Shown: positions 53,833-62,310, counted from the stretch's first letter. The stretch is 62,310 nt of DNA from Thermodesulfovibrio sp. N1 (GCF_001707915.1 NZ_MAVV01000005.1:1-62310); one strand, 5' to 3'. The notes: generated by a model not told the origin, from the letters alone. Translations and numbers: made by a program.

Positions 53833-56412
53833 TTATTTGATTATATTGCTTTCTATGATATCAATTGAGAGAGGTTTTGAAAGAAGAAAACCCTGAACCA
53901 AGTCACAACCAAGGAATTTTAAGATATTAAGTTGTTCTTCTTTTTCAACTCCTTCAGCAAGGGTGAGTTTGTCAAGTCTTTTTGCAAGCTCTATTATTGT
54001 TTGAACAACAGCAAAGGATTTTTTATCTTTTAATATGTCTCTTATGAAAGCAATATCAATCTTTATAATATCTATTGGTAAATCCTTAAGATAAACAAGA
54101 GAAGAAAAACCTGTGCCAAAATCATCCATTGCAATTTTGGGGGGATTTTTCATTTTTTTAATCATTGAAATTAAATCCATTACATGATCCGGATTTTCAA
54201 TAAATACTCTTTCTGTAATCTCAATTGTGACTTTATCCCTTATTTCTTCTGGAATGCGAGATATTTTTTGGATAAAATTTGCATCATTAAAAGTTTTTCC
54301 TGAAATATTTATTGAAATATTAATCCTCCATTTCCTTATTTTTTCAATTGTTTCTTTGATTAAGAAATCTTCAAATTTATTTAAATATTGGCTATTTTCT
54401 ATGTAGTTAATAAAGGAATTCGGATAATAAATTTTGCCTTTATCAATTATTCTAACTAAAGCTTCAAAACCTGCTACTTTCAAAGTATCAGTATGGTAGT
54501 AAGGTTGATAATAAAATACAAAAAGATTTTCATCAAAGGCTTTTCTAACCAGATTGATTATTTCCCATTGGCTTTCTACATCTTTTTCAATTACTGGGTC
54601 ATAAAATTTAATTACTCCTTCACCTTCATTCTTTGCCTTAGTAAGAGTTATGTCAGCTTTTTCATATAAAGACTTAAATGTTGTTCCATCTTTTGGAAAT
54701 AAAACTATGCCTGCATTAATGTTGGTACTTACTGTTTTATTTTCTATTTCAAATTTAAAATCATTAAGTTCTAAAATTTTTTGATAAACACTATAACTCT
54801 CAATTGAACTATCAATCATAACATATACTCCAAAGGTGTCAGCACTTATTCTGGCAACGGCATCTGTACCTTTAAAGTTTTCACTTAAATTTTTAGCAAA
54901 GGATTGCAGGAATCTGTCGCCCCCTGAAAATCCTAAAATTTTATTTATCCCTGTCATATTACATAAATCTATTAATAGGAATACTCCTATAAGTCCCTTT
55001 GCCTGGGTTTCTCTCAATTTAACGGAGACATCGGCAGAAAATCCATTTAAATTTAAAAGTCCTGTTAGGGCATCATAGTTTTGTAATTTATTTATTCTTT
55101 CGGAAAGCACTAATTTTTCTGTAATATCCTTTGCAACAGCAACAAATCTTAAGATATTTCCAGGAAGTCTGATAGGTATAATTTTTAAGTCAACATGAAA
55201 AATCTCTCCATTCTTTTTTCTGTTTGGTATTATGGCATTGAATATTTTTTCTGAAAGAATGGTATCCCACATTTCTTTATAAAATTCTGGTGGATTAAGT
55301 CCTGATTTAAATATTCTTGGATTATGCCCAATCAACTCTTCTTTTTTGTATCCGCTTATTTTTTCTACAGCTTCATTTACATAAGTAATATTACCTTTTT
55401 CATCGGTAACTAAAATCCATGTATCAGAGTTTTTAATTGCCTCTGAAATGATAGTGTTATGCCTTATCCTTTCAACTCTTTCAAGGGCAAAAGAGAGGTC
55501 TCTTTGAATTTCTTGTAGTATATCAGCAATCGATTCTGTGAAATAATTTGGAAACTCTGAATAGATACTTATCGAAGACACAATTTTTTTATTTTTAAAA
55601 AGAGGAATTACACAAGATGACAAAACTCCTCTTTTTAAAAGTTCTAATCTTATGGGATTTTTATCGGTATCTTTTCTTAAATCGGAATTAATTAATATCT
55701 TTTTTTCTTGTAATAATTTATCGCATTTATGTTCTGATTCACTAAGGAATTTTATGAATTCATGATCACCATAGTGAAATTTAGGAATTCTCTTTCCATA
55801 TTCATCAATTAATCCAATCCATACAAATTTAAATTTAAGATTTTCAACTAAAGCTTTACATATTCCGCTATATATTTCCTCTTCAGTTAATGACATTGTT
55901 ATGATTTTATTAATTTCTTTTAAAATTTCTTTTACACTTTCAGCGTGCTTTTGTTGGGTTATGTCATAAAAGATAACGCAGCCTGAATATCTACCTTTAA
56001 AAAGTATAGTTGATGTGAAACATTTAACATGTATTATCTCTCCACCTTTTTTTACAAAACGAATATCATAGATTGAAGAAAATTTTTTTCCTGATAGTCT
56101 TCTTTTTAAATTTTCAATTACTTTTTCTTTGTCCTCCTTATAAACTAAATCTATACTATTCATTTCAAGGATTTCCTCTTCTTCATATCCAAGAAGATTT
56201 AAAGCATATTCATTTATAAATACTATTTTCTCTTGATAAATAAACATACCAATAGTTGATGATTTCATCAGAGCCTTAGTGATATCATGATAAGCCCATT
56301 CTTCAAGTAAGATTTCTAACTGTTCGTAAAGACTTTTAATATATTGAATTTCCTCTTCTGATGCTTTATCAATATCCTCAATATTAAGCAATTTTTCCTT
56401 ATATTCCCTCAA
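53833..56412 (-). CDS. PAS-GAF-PAS-GGDEF-EAL cyclic-di-GMP protein (C-terminal part of a longer sensor)
   Basis: 859 codons from a TTG; the frame is open a further 22 codons upstream into the end of the PhnD-like gene. Domains: PAS (about 45-155), GAF (about 165-310), PAS (about 320-435), GGDEF-like (about 440-600), EAL (about 615-855). The GGDEF signature is degenerate (RISADTF), so cyclase activity is unlikely. The EAL domain keeps FEALVRI, DDFGTGFSSL and AEGVEKEEQ, so it probably degrades c-di-GMP. No membrane segment. Last gene after the ODP and chemoreceptor genes. Confidence 0.85.
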   Translation of the reverse strand: MREYKEKLLNIEDIDKASEEEIQYIKSLYEQLEILLEEWAYHDITKALMKSSTIGMFIYQEKIVFINEYALNLLGYEEEEILEMNSIDLVYKEDKEKVIENLKRRLSGKKFSSIYDIRFVKKGGEIIHVKCFTSTILFKGRYSGCVIFYDITQQKHAESVKEILKEINKIITMSLTEEEIYSGICKALVENLKFKFVWIGLIDEYGKRIPKFHYGDHEFIKFLSESEHKCDKLLQEKKILINSDLRKDTDKNPIRLELLKRGVLSSCVIPLFKNKKIVSSISIYSEFPNYFTESIADILQEIQRDLSFALERVERIRHNTIISEAIKNSDTWILVTDEKGNITYVNEAVEKISGYKKEELIGHNPRIFKSGLNPPEFYKEMWDTILSEKIFNAIIPNRKKNGEIFHVDLKIIPIRLPGNILRFVAVAKDITEKLVLSERINKLQNYDALTGLLNLNGFSADVSVKLRETQAKGLIGVFLLIDLCNMTGINKILGFSGGDRFLQSFAKNLSENFKGTDAVARISADTFGVYVMIDSSIESYSVYQKILELNDFKFEIENKTVSTNINAGIVLFPKDGTTFKSLYEKADITLTKAKNEGEGVIKFYDPVIEKDVESQWEIINLVRKAFDENLFVFYYQPYYHTDTLKVAGFEALVRIIDKGKIYYPNSFINYIENSQYLNKFEDFLIKETIEKIRKWRINISINISGKTFNDANFIQKISRIPEEIRDKVTIEITERVFIENPDHVMDLISMIKKMKNPPKIAMDDFGTGFSSLVYLKDLPIDIIKIDIAFIRDILKDKKSFAVVQTIIELAKRLDKLTLAEGVEKEEQLNILKFLGCDLVQGFLLSKPLSIDIIESNIIK

Positions 56413-56468
56413 TGATGGATGAATAAAGATAAAGTGAGGGCAAGGGAAACAGAAATCCTCTGAAAATT

Positions 56469-56963
56469 TTATATTTTTTCATCTTCCAGTTCTCTTAGAT
56501 TTGATGTATATATAAACCCAAAATCTGCAATTCCCTTTTTAACAAGGTCTATTATCTCCTCATAATTTTTAGCAAAAATAAGATGAAAATTTTTGTATTT
56601 TTTTTTATAAAGTAAAAGAGGAATAAGAAAGTATTTACTGTTGATTAAAGCTATATTTATTAGCTCCTTTTTTGAAGAATAAGACAATGAAGTAATGCTA
56701 CACAAAGAATTTATATCATTTTTAAGTTTACCAAGGAGTATATAACCTTTTTCCCAAAGTTTCAAGGAAGTATCAGGATTTGCATAAACAATATGATAAT
56801 CAAACTCAGTAATTTTTTCCTCTTCTACAAAGTCTTTAAATAAAACAATGTTAACCTCTTTTTTAAGGATTGAAGATATAGAATAAACAATATTCTCCCA
56901 TTGTTTAATATCCCTTTCACTGCAGTGAAGGCAAAAGGCAAAATTTAATACATTATTCTGCAT
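56469..56963 (-). CDS. PhnD-like periplasmic-binding-type domain, N-terminal part of the frameshifted sensor
   Basis: 164 codons. The pattern of a phosphonate-binding (PhnD) two-lobe domain is recognisable (SILKKEVNIVLFKDFVEEEK, YANPDTSLKLWEKGYILLG, IIDLVKKGIADFGFIYTS), but there is no signal peptide, so it is cytoplasmic. The frame stops after ELEDEKI at an A6 run. Adding one A continues as KNIKFSEDFCFPCPHFIFIHPSL, the expected end of a PhnD domain, and runs straight into the PAS-GAF-PAS-GGDEF-EAL frame. Start overlaps nothing; the chemoreceptor gene ends four bases upstream. Confidence 0.7.
   Translation of the reverse strand: MQNNVLNFAFCLHCSERDIKQWENIVYSISSILKKEVNIVLFKDFVEEEKITEFDYHIVYANPDTSLKLWEKGYILLGKLKNDINSLCSITSLSYSSKKELINIALINSKYFLIPLLLYKKKYKNFHLIFAKNYEEIIDLVKKGIADFGFIYTSNLRELEDEKI
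56474..56479 (-). other. Homopolymer frameshift site joining PhnD-like and PAS/EAL frames
   Basis: Six Ts on the plus strand (A6 in the mRNA sense). A seventh would give one protein of about 1,045 residues from 56963 to 53833. Confidence 0.65.
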
Positions 56964-56967
56964 AAGT

Positions 56968-57843
56968 TTAAAATTTAGTTATCTTTGCAATTTCATCATT
57001 AACTTTTACAACTGTAGAGAAAACCTTATATGTTTCATTGAGCATGGAGGCGGTGTTTGTAATTCTCTTAGAAACATCAGTTAATACCTGACTTTGTTCT
57101 TCTATTGCTGTTGAAAGAGTATTTACCGCATCACCAACTGTATCTGACATGGTTTTGTTTTTTTCAAAGGATATTCTTATTGTTTTCATTTCTTCTTCAA
57201 TTTCAGAAAAAAGCTCTTTAATTTTTTCTACTTCCTTTACTGCTATAATTACTCTTTCACTTAGATTACCAAGAATTTTCCCAATATCTTTTGTTAAGAC
57301 ATCAGTTTTTTGCGCAAGCTTTCTTATTTCATCTGCCACAACAGCAAAGCCTCTACCAGCCTCTCCTACCCTTGCTGCTTCAATAGATGCATTCAAGGCA
57401 AGAAGATTTGTCTGGTCAGCAACATCAGAAATAGCAGTAACAATATTTCCAATGTTTTTTGTTGCATCACCAAGATCTTTTATATTTGTTACAACCTCTA
57501 TTATTTTTTCATTATGAGATTCAATCTCTTTAACTTTTTTTTCAAGTTCCTCATCCATTGTCTCATTTTGTTTAACAAGTGCTTGAACTTCATTGTTTAT
57601 AGAAACTACACTTTTTGACATATCCCTAATAGTGGTGTCAATTTCTTCCATGGCAGTTGCTATTGAGGAAACTTCATCTTTAATTCTTGAAAAATTTGAA
57701 TCAATTAAACCCATTGTATTTGAAATTGTGGAACCTACAATGTTTGACTTTATTATTCCTGATGAAAGAGTTTTGATAAGTGAAAGATTGGTATCTACAT
57801 CTTTTTTTGTAAGATTTGTATTTCTCTTTTTTCTAAAAAACAT
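56968..57843 (-). CDS. Soluble methyl-accepting chemotaxis protein (signalling domain only)
   Basis: 291 residues with no membrane helix and no separate sensor domain. The long coiled coil carries the highly conserved hairpin tip [34 protein letters not shown] at about residues 142-175. GGAGG ribosome site seven bases upstream. It starts 11 bases after an ODP-type di-iron protein gene, which is the presumed sensor that docks to it, as described for Treponema ODP and its soluble chemoreceptor. Output would be a CheA or c-di-GMP pathway. Confidence 0.92.
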   Translation of the reverse strand: MFFRKKRNTNLTKKDVDTNLSLIKTLSSGIIKSNIVGSTISNTMGLIDSNFSRIKDEVSSIATAMEEIDTTIRDMSKSVVSINNEVQALVKQNETMDEELEKKVKEIESHNEKIIEVVTNIKDLGDATKNIGNIVTAISDVADQTNLLALNASIEAARVGEAGRGFAVVADEIRKLAQKTDVLTKDIGKILGNLSERVIIAVKEVEKIKELFSEIEEEMKTIRISFEKNKTMSDTVGDAVNTLSTAIEEQSQVLTDVSKRITNTASMLNETYKVFSTVVKVNDEIAKITKF

Positions 57844-57854
57844 TTTATTCCTCC

Positions 57855-58643
57855 CTATTTGTAGAATTCATCAGCTATATCAACACCACATCTTAGGTTA
57901 CCAAGCCAATTAAAAAATCTCTGAATATGTTCTTTTTTATGAATCATTGCACCATGTTGTGGAGCTATTCTTTCAATATCAAGCCTTTTGATTTTTTCAA
58001 GATATTTCTTCACTATACTATTTGAAGCAAGATATCTTCTGTGAAATCCCTCCATAAGCCTTATATGACTATCAAAATCCTCAACATAGGGATACCTCTG
58101 TCCCTTTGGAAAAATTGCTGCTCCTAAGTCACCTGTAAAAAGAGTCTTTGAACGAGGGTCATAAACATGAAAATTAGCAACAGAATGTAGAAAATGAGCT
58201 GGTATTATCTCAAGATAGTCTCCTGATGGAAGTTGAATTCTTCCACCTCCTTCTTCCAAAGGAACAATTCTTGTCATATCAAAAATTCCGTAATGAGGTA
58301 AAAATCTTACCCACCATTTTGATATATAAACCTTCGCAGGTGTTACACTGAGCCACAGTGCTACACCTGAGGATACATCTGGGTCTTGATGTGAGAAAAA
58401 TAGATGTTGAATTCTTTCAAGGTCAACATATCTTGAAACATTTGCAACAACTCTTGGAAAAACATGAACACCACCGGGGTCAAGAATAACGCCAACATTT
58501 TTATTTTCAATGAGATACTGGTTTACCTGAACAAGCCCTTCTTCTTCATGCTCTTCCCAACCAAGCCATATAAATTTATGAGTTCCATCGTCATAAACAA
58601 CATCTCCTCTTACAATGTCTACTTCTTTGTTTAATTTTGCCAT
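57855..58643 (-). CDS. ODP-type di-iron metallo-beta-lactamase-fold protein (oxygen/iron sensor candidate)
   Basis: 262 residues, full length for a stand-alone MBL domain related to flavodi-iron proteins but without a flavodoxin domain. Metal ligands by family pattern: His85, Asp87 and Asp89 ([10 protein letters not shown]), His153 ([15 protein letters not shown]), Asp172 (LFTGDLGAA) and His230 (PQHGAMI). ODP in Treponema binds O2 at its di-iron site and controls a soluble chemoreceptor; here the next gene is such a receptor. First gene of the sensory cluster. A reductase or hydrolase role remains possible. Confidence 0.88.
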   Translation of the reverse strand: MAKLNKEVDIVRGDVVYDDGTHKFIWLGWEEHEEEGLVQVNQYLIENKNVGVILDPGGVHVFPRVVANVSRYVDLERIQHLFFSHQDPDVSSGVALWLSVTPAKVYISKWWVRFLPHYGIFDMTRIVPLEEGGGRIQLPSGDYLEIIPAHFLHSVANFHVYDPRSKTLFTGDLGAAIFPKGQRYPYVEDFDSHIRLMEGFHRRYLASNSIVKKYLEKIKRLDIERIAPQHGAMIHKKEHIQRFFNWLGNLRCGVDIADEFYK

Positions 58644-58709
58644 ATTACCTCCAATTTATAATTTTTCTAATATTAGAATTTTACAAAAAAATAAAAATAG
58701 CTTGCAATT

Positions 58710-59006
58710 TTACTTCAAAAGCTGTTTATTCCTGAATGCTTTAAACATGTTTGAATGATGAAATGATCGCCTGTCCATTTTCACAATATGACATACTTCA
58801 CACCTCATTTCTGCTCCAATTGGAAGAGGTGCTCCTTGATACTGCAATGGTTGAATATTATCCCTATTCTTATCAAATTCATTGAAAGCAGGATAAACTG
58901 CATGGGGTGAACTATGGCAGGCAATACAGGGAATCTTACCAGTATTGTCAAATCTCATTCTATATAGCATATTAAAATTTTCAGTCCATATATTGAAAGC
59001 TCTCAT
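58710..59006 (-). CDS. C-terminal haem region of the CydA-like cytochrome, split off by a frameshift
   Basis: 98 codons from an internal Met. The frame is open further upstream, through CLNCHRGFQKPEK and INPRKPWINEPD, to the G5 run at 59094, and has no start of its own. It carries CIACH and CEVCH, plus CLNCH in the upstream extension, so three haem c sites. With one C fewer in the C5 run (mRNA sense), it becomes the tail of the 59056-61365 protein. Confidence 0.75.
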   Translation of the reverse strand: MRAFNIWTENFNMLYRMRFDNTGKIPCIACHSSPHAVYPAFNEFDKNRDNIQPLQYQGAPLPIGAEMRCEVCHIVKMDRRSFHHSNMFKAFRNKQLLK

Positions 59007-59055
59007 ATTTTTTTCAGGCTTCTGAAATCCTCTGTGGCAGTTTAAACAGTCTGGT

Positions 59056-61365
59056 TCATTTATCCAGGGTTTCCTTGGATTTATTTGGTAAATGGGGGTT
59101 TCTTGGATTAAGATTTTTTAAGAGAAGTTTTGCTGTTCGTGAATTTTCCTGTCCAAGCAATAGGGATACAGCATGTTCATCAAGTTTTCCATGACAGTGA
59201 GTACAGTTTATTCCAATTTTCACATGAATATCTCTGTTAAATCTTGTATTGCCCTTTGGATGGCTTGAATGACATAAAGCACAGGCTCTTTCATCTTTAA
59301 AGGGTATATAATTGGCATGAAATCCATGCATTGAAACTGAAAAGCTATTATGTCCCTTAATTCCCTTTGATTTTACTATGAAATCTTCATGACAGCTTTG
59401 ACATAGCATAGGCTTATCTTTAATAGCTGATTCATAAAGTTTTGTCTTATGTTTTCTATCGTGAAGTTTGAGAATGTTTTTTGCTGTTTCGTCAGAAATA
59501 CCAGATATGTCATTCCATCGCCATCCACCTTCATGACACATCCAACATCTCATCTCTGTTGCTACAGGAGCAACAACCCTTGTTTTCTGCAAAATCTTGC
59601 CAGTACTTTTATCCTTTGCAATCACCTCAAAAATCGGATAGGGATTGTAAACACCGTCATCTCTATATGGAAGAATCGGTAATCCCTCTGCCTTAAATAC
59701 TCCCCTCTCTTTGTCAAAATCAAAAGCACCCTTTAATCCTTTACCAGTAAGTCCCGTATCTTTTGAGACTTTTTTACCATAATTATATTCAACATAATTC
59801 CAAAATAGCGTGTGTTTTGAAGGATTTTCAAAGCCTTTTTCAACAGCATAAGCAATTTCAATATTATCTGTAACAATTTCGGGTTTTTTCCCTCTCTTTA
59901 TTAGTAATGCTTCAAGATTATTGCCAGGAGGTAAATAGGCAAACCATTTGTCAGCATCACTTACACATTTCATTCCAAGAGTATTCCATACAAGAAGAAC
60001 ATATTGATTAGAAGATTTAAATTCAGGAATCTCAGAGGTTAATTTTGTAATTTTATCATCAATTGGAGGTATTGTAGCTTCTTTTCCATGTAATCCCTTA
60101 ACAATAAATGTTGCAAGGGCTTCCATCTCCTTTTTTGTTCCTATAAACCTTGGCATGTAATCGCGAACCTTTCCCTGACCATAAAGCTGAGATAGTACAC
60201 CAAGATAGGTAAATCCCTTAGTTTTTTCAACAATATCGTTTTTTACTCCTCTAATGCTATGACAGCTTAGACACTGAAGATTAAAAAGTTCCCGTCCAGC
60301 TTCAATTTTGTTTTCTTCAGTTACTTCTTTTATCTTTGACCATTTTGAATGTTTTAGAAAACCTTCTTTATTCAACATTTCTTCATCTTTAACTAAAACT
60401 GATGGAGAGTACATATATCCGTAAATAACATAGGGTTTTCTCGCATACTCTCTCATATATTCAAAGCCTCCAATCCATGAAAGACCAATTAATAAAAGAA
60501 CGAATACTAAGAATTGTTGAAATCTTCTTGACGTTTTAATTATGAAAAGAATTGTCAGAAGAAAAAGCAATACTGATGAAATCACAAAGACATTGACAGC
60601 ATTAGCTGTTTGTTTATTCAACCAGAAATTGGTTATTCTTGCATTTTCTGGAATTGAGTAAAAATACCAGAATCCTGAAATCAAAATAAATGGTAAAGGC
60701 ATGTAAAGCCACCTTGCACAGTATTTAAGAAGTTTTTTTCTGAAATCACTCTGAGGCATAAACACAGCTGTAACAAATCCGAAAAGACCTGCAAACATAA
60801 GGCAAATTCCTGTTCTAAAAACAAGACTTGGCAGATTTGTAGGATTGAAAAATCCATCCCAGAAGTTCTGAGTCTCAAGCCACTGTCCCGGAGTAAGCAT
60901 GAAAGTAATAATTCCATTGATAACAAAAAGACTTAGCCAAGCTGAAAGAGCATATATAAAAGCAACTCTAAGTCTAAATTTATCTGAAAGTCCATCAAAT
61001 TTATAGTGATATATCAAAAGAGCGATAATTTCAACAATGAAAAAGACCCATTCTATTGCCCAAGCAAACACAAAGGTGTGAATCAGAATTGAAGTTGCCC
61101 AAGGACTTGAAAGAGCAATGGTAAACCATATTCCAACTCCTGTTACAGCACCAAAAACCATTGTAAGAAGCAAGAAAAACCATATGTGTTTACGAACATA
61201 AAGCCGTAGTTCCTGATTGTTTTCTCTTACACTTTTTAAATCAGTAAGCCATAAAAATATTCCACCACCCACTGCAAAGTGAGATACAAATACATGTAGC
61301 ACAGCAATTATGGCAATTAAAGTTCCAGAATTAAGATAGTAAAGTTCCCAAACTGGATAATTCAT
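59056..61365 (-). CDS. CydA-like membrane protein fused to a multihaem cytochrome c (3' end frameshifted)
   Basis: 769 codons. The N-terminal ~300 residues hold about eight to nine helices resembling cytochrome bd subunit I (LHVFVSHFAVGGGIFLWLTD with likely haem histidines; EYMREYARKPYVIYG, matching the bd GRQPWxxYG region). Five haem c motifs follow: CLSCH 365-369, CWMCH 607-611, CQSCH 655-659, CALCH 695-699 and CTHCH 721-725. Three more lie in the out-of-frame tail (58710-59092). Probably quinol oxidation linked to periplasmic haem transfer. Overlaps its membrane partner by four bases. Confidence 0.85.
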   Translation of the reverse strand: MNYPVWELYYLNSGTLIAIIAVLHVFVSHFAVGGGIFLWLTDLKSVRENNQELRLYVRKHIWFFLLLTMVFGAVTGVGIWFTIALSSPWATSILIHTFVFAWAIEWVFFIVEIIALLIYHYKFDGLSDKFRLRVAFIYALSAWLSLFVINGIITFMLTPGQWLETQNFWDGFFNPTNLPSLVFRTGICLMFAGLFGFVTAVFMPQSDFRKKLLKYCARWLYMPLPFILISGFWYFYSIPENARITNFWLNKQTANAVNVFVISSVLLFLLTILFIIKTSRRFQQFLVFVLLLIGLSWIGGFEYMREYARKPYVIYGYMYSPSVLVKDEEMLNKEGFLKHSKWSKIKEVTEENKIEAGRELFNLQCLSCHSIRGVKNDIVEKTKGFTYLGVLSQLYGQGKVRDYMPRFIGTKKEMEALATFIVKGLHGKEATIPPIDDKITKLTSEIPEFKSSNQYVLLVWNTLGMKCVSDADKWFAYLPPGNNLEALLIKRGKKPEIVTDNIEIAYAVEKGFENPSKHTLFWNYVEYNYGKKVSKDTGLTGKGLKGAFDFDKERGVFKAEGLPILPYRDDGVYNPYPIFEVIAKDKSTGKILQKTRVVAPVATEMRCWMCHEGGWRWNDISGISDETAKNILKLHDRKHKTKLYESAIKDKPMLCQSCHEDFIVKSKGIKGHNSFSVSMHGFHANYIPFKDERACALCHSSHPKGNTRFNRDIHVKIGINCTHCHGKLDEHAVSLLLGQENSRTAKLLLKNLNPRNPHLPNKSKETLDK
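59094..59098 (-). other. Homopolymer frameshift site in the cytochrome gene
   Basis: Five Gs on the plus strand (C5 in the mRNA sense). Four would continue the cytochrome as NPRNPIYQINPRKPWINEPD and add three further CxxCH motifs before the stop at 58710. Confidence 0.65.
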
Positions 61366-62288
61366 CTTTTAACTCCCTTAGGAAAGGCGATCTTAAGCAT
61401 ATAAAAAATTACAGCTATACCCAAAATTAAAATAATAAGAAAGATAGCAAAGACATCCCATTGAGGAACAATATTTAATTGTGAGAGGCTAAAATGTTCT
61501 CCCAGTTGAAAAATTCTTAGGTGATATCGGTTTATCACCATAGCAATGAGAGTTATAGAAAGAAAAAGAACTGTTAAGCCTAATTTCCCCTTTAAACCTG
61601 CCAATATAGATAGAAATGCAAAAACTACTCCTATTATAAATATTATGGTAGCCAAAATATCAGCACCCATAAAATTAAGCATGATTTTCTTGGGAAGACT
61701 TAAAAGAAATAAAACACCAACAACGGCTTGAACCATTGTAGAATAGCTAAAAATTTTTAATCCCTCTTTAATCTTTATATTTCGTAAATTTTGATTTAAA
61801 TCTTTTTTGAATTTGTAATGGAGGCTATAAAACAATCCACCAATTGCCAAAGAAGCAACAAGAAAATGTAGATATCTTGGATATATGCTTATTTCATCCC
61901 AAAGTAAAATTGTTCCACTTCTGTTTTCAAAATATCTACTCCATTTTATTGGACTCTCCATTAATGAAAGATTATTAACCAGAATAAAGGAGATGTAAAG
62001 CATAATAAAAACAACAGCAAAAATTGTAAATTTTGCTAATTGAGAGGATTCAAATTTTTTGTAATGAATATAGGATGAATAATATCCAGCTATGAGCAAA
62101 GGAATAATTAAAATCCAGTATGTTCCAAGAAGCACTGAACTTGTATAAAAAAGATGCCCGAAAACAACCTGAAGAAACAAAAGAGCAGGTATAGCCATAT
62201 TAATTGCAAGGGCAAAAAGGACAGGTATTTGTTTTGAAAAAGGTTTATAAATATCTAAGTCTTGGGAAGAGATAGAGAGTAATCTCAT
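61362..62288 (-). CDS. Polytopic membrane partner of the CydA-like cytochrome (5' end may lie outside)
   Basis: 308 codons from ATG 62288, but the frame stays open to the right edge and an AGAGG sequence directly abuts this ATG, so the true start may be upstream. About eight membrane segments; LALAINMAIPALLFLQVVFG and HLFYTSSVLLGTYWI suggest a relative of the bd-oxidase subunit family. Overlaps the cytochrome gene by four bases, so the two are one complex by context. Function is not established from sequence alone. Confidence 0.7.
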   Translation of the reverse strand: MRLLSISSQDLDIYKPFSKQIPVLFALAINMAIPALLFLQVVFGHLFYTSSVLLGTYWILIIPLLIAGYYSSYIHYKKFESSQLAKFTIFAVVFIMLYISFILVNNLSLMESPIKWSRYFENRSGTILLWDEISIYPRYLHFLVASLAIGGLFYSLHYKFKKDLNQNLRNIKIKEGLKIFSYSTMVQAVVGVLFLLSLPKKIMLNFMGADILATIIFIIGVVFAFLSILAGLKGKLGLTVLFLSITLIAMVINRYHLRIFQLGEHFSLSQLNIVPQWDVFAIFLIILILGIAVIFYMLKIAFPKGVKR

Positions 62289-62310
62289 CCTCTTATAGAT
62301 TATTATTAAA

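Noticed and set aside
1-62310. CRISPR arrays, tRNA and rRNA genes
   Set aside because: No regularly spaced direct repeats and no tRNA-like or rRNA-like stretches were seen by eye; a dedicated tRNA scan was not possible.

Overview
The window is AT-rich (very A/T-biased third positions) and reads as a contiguous piece of the chromosome of a Gram-negative, anaerobic, hydrogen-metabolising bacterium. The gene mix is most like Thermodesulfovibrio and its relatives in the Nitrospirota: a group 4 [NiFe] hydrogenase, class II ribonucleotide reductase, archaeal/actinobacterial-type inositol-1-phosphate synthase with a CDP-alcohol transferase, rubredoxin with a ferritin-like protein, and a CydA-like membrane protein fused to a multihaem cytochrome. 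The taxonomic call is inference from content, not from a marker search. I found no rRNA, tRNA or CRISPR.

Layout. 1-4754 (minus): ECF sigma factor, membrane anti-sigma factor, a secreted Ig-like protein broken by a T10 tract, and a large beta-rich envelope protein running off the left edge. 4755-5069: an unusual cluster of hairpins. 5070-6757 (plus): rpiB, glyA. 6751-10612 (minus): tadA, hypB, hypA, two small envelope-type proteins, and a two-gene inositol-lipid pair. 10741-16290 (plus): xerC, hslV, hslU, rlpA, an FmdE-like protein, an RlmD-like methyltransferase and a cupin, ended by a strong bidirectional terminator. 16349-24139 (minus): cstA, a LytSR-type two-component system, and nrdJ coupled to an ABC-2 exporter. 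24197-25172 (plus): yacG, dapB. 25196-25857 (minus): ferritin-like protein, rubredoxin. 25948-29130 (plus): PBP1A, panE. 29107-38715 (minus): a Hyf/Hyc-type membrane hydrogenase with three antiporter-like subunits and its maturation protease. 38776-45779 (minus): CNNM protein, isocitrate dehydrogenase, a homocitrate-synthase-like enzyme (possible Re-citrate synthase), ilvN, ilvB, a TIM-barrel isomerase and an FmdB-family protein. 45882-53036 (plus): epimerase, DUF72 protein, acyl-CoA ligase, a membrane spermidine-synthase-like protein and a radical SAM protein with a twin-arginine signal. 53037-53832: remnants of a transposase and of a GAPDH gene. 53833-58643 (minus): a sensory cluster of an ODP-type di-iron protein, a soluble chemoreceptor and a PhnD-PAS-GAF-PAS-GGDEF-EAL protein. 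58710-62310 (minus): CydA-like octahaem cytochrome and a membrane partner.

How parts fit. hypA and hypB and the operon's own protease would mature the nickel hydrogenase, whose large subunit keeps all four Ni cysteines and a cleavable tail. The ODP/chemoreceptor/c-di-GMP cluster looks like an oxygen or iron sensing system that sets motility or attachment; it is the best candidate here for a little-described system.

A cross-cutting observation is that four genes are each broken by a single-base change in a homopolymer (T10 at 3451, A8 at 36320, T6 at 56474, G5 at 59094, plus-strand starts). Repairing each restores an uninterrupted, domain-consistent protein. This means either sequencing error or slippage/phase variation, and anyone using the annotation should read those pairs as single genes. 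Several first-in-transcript genes (rpiB, xerC, PBP1A, lytS-like, nrdJ, hydrogenase large subunit) have a -10-like box only 6-8 nt before the ATG and no Shine-Dalgarno, suggesting leaderless mRNAs.
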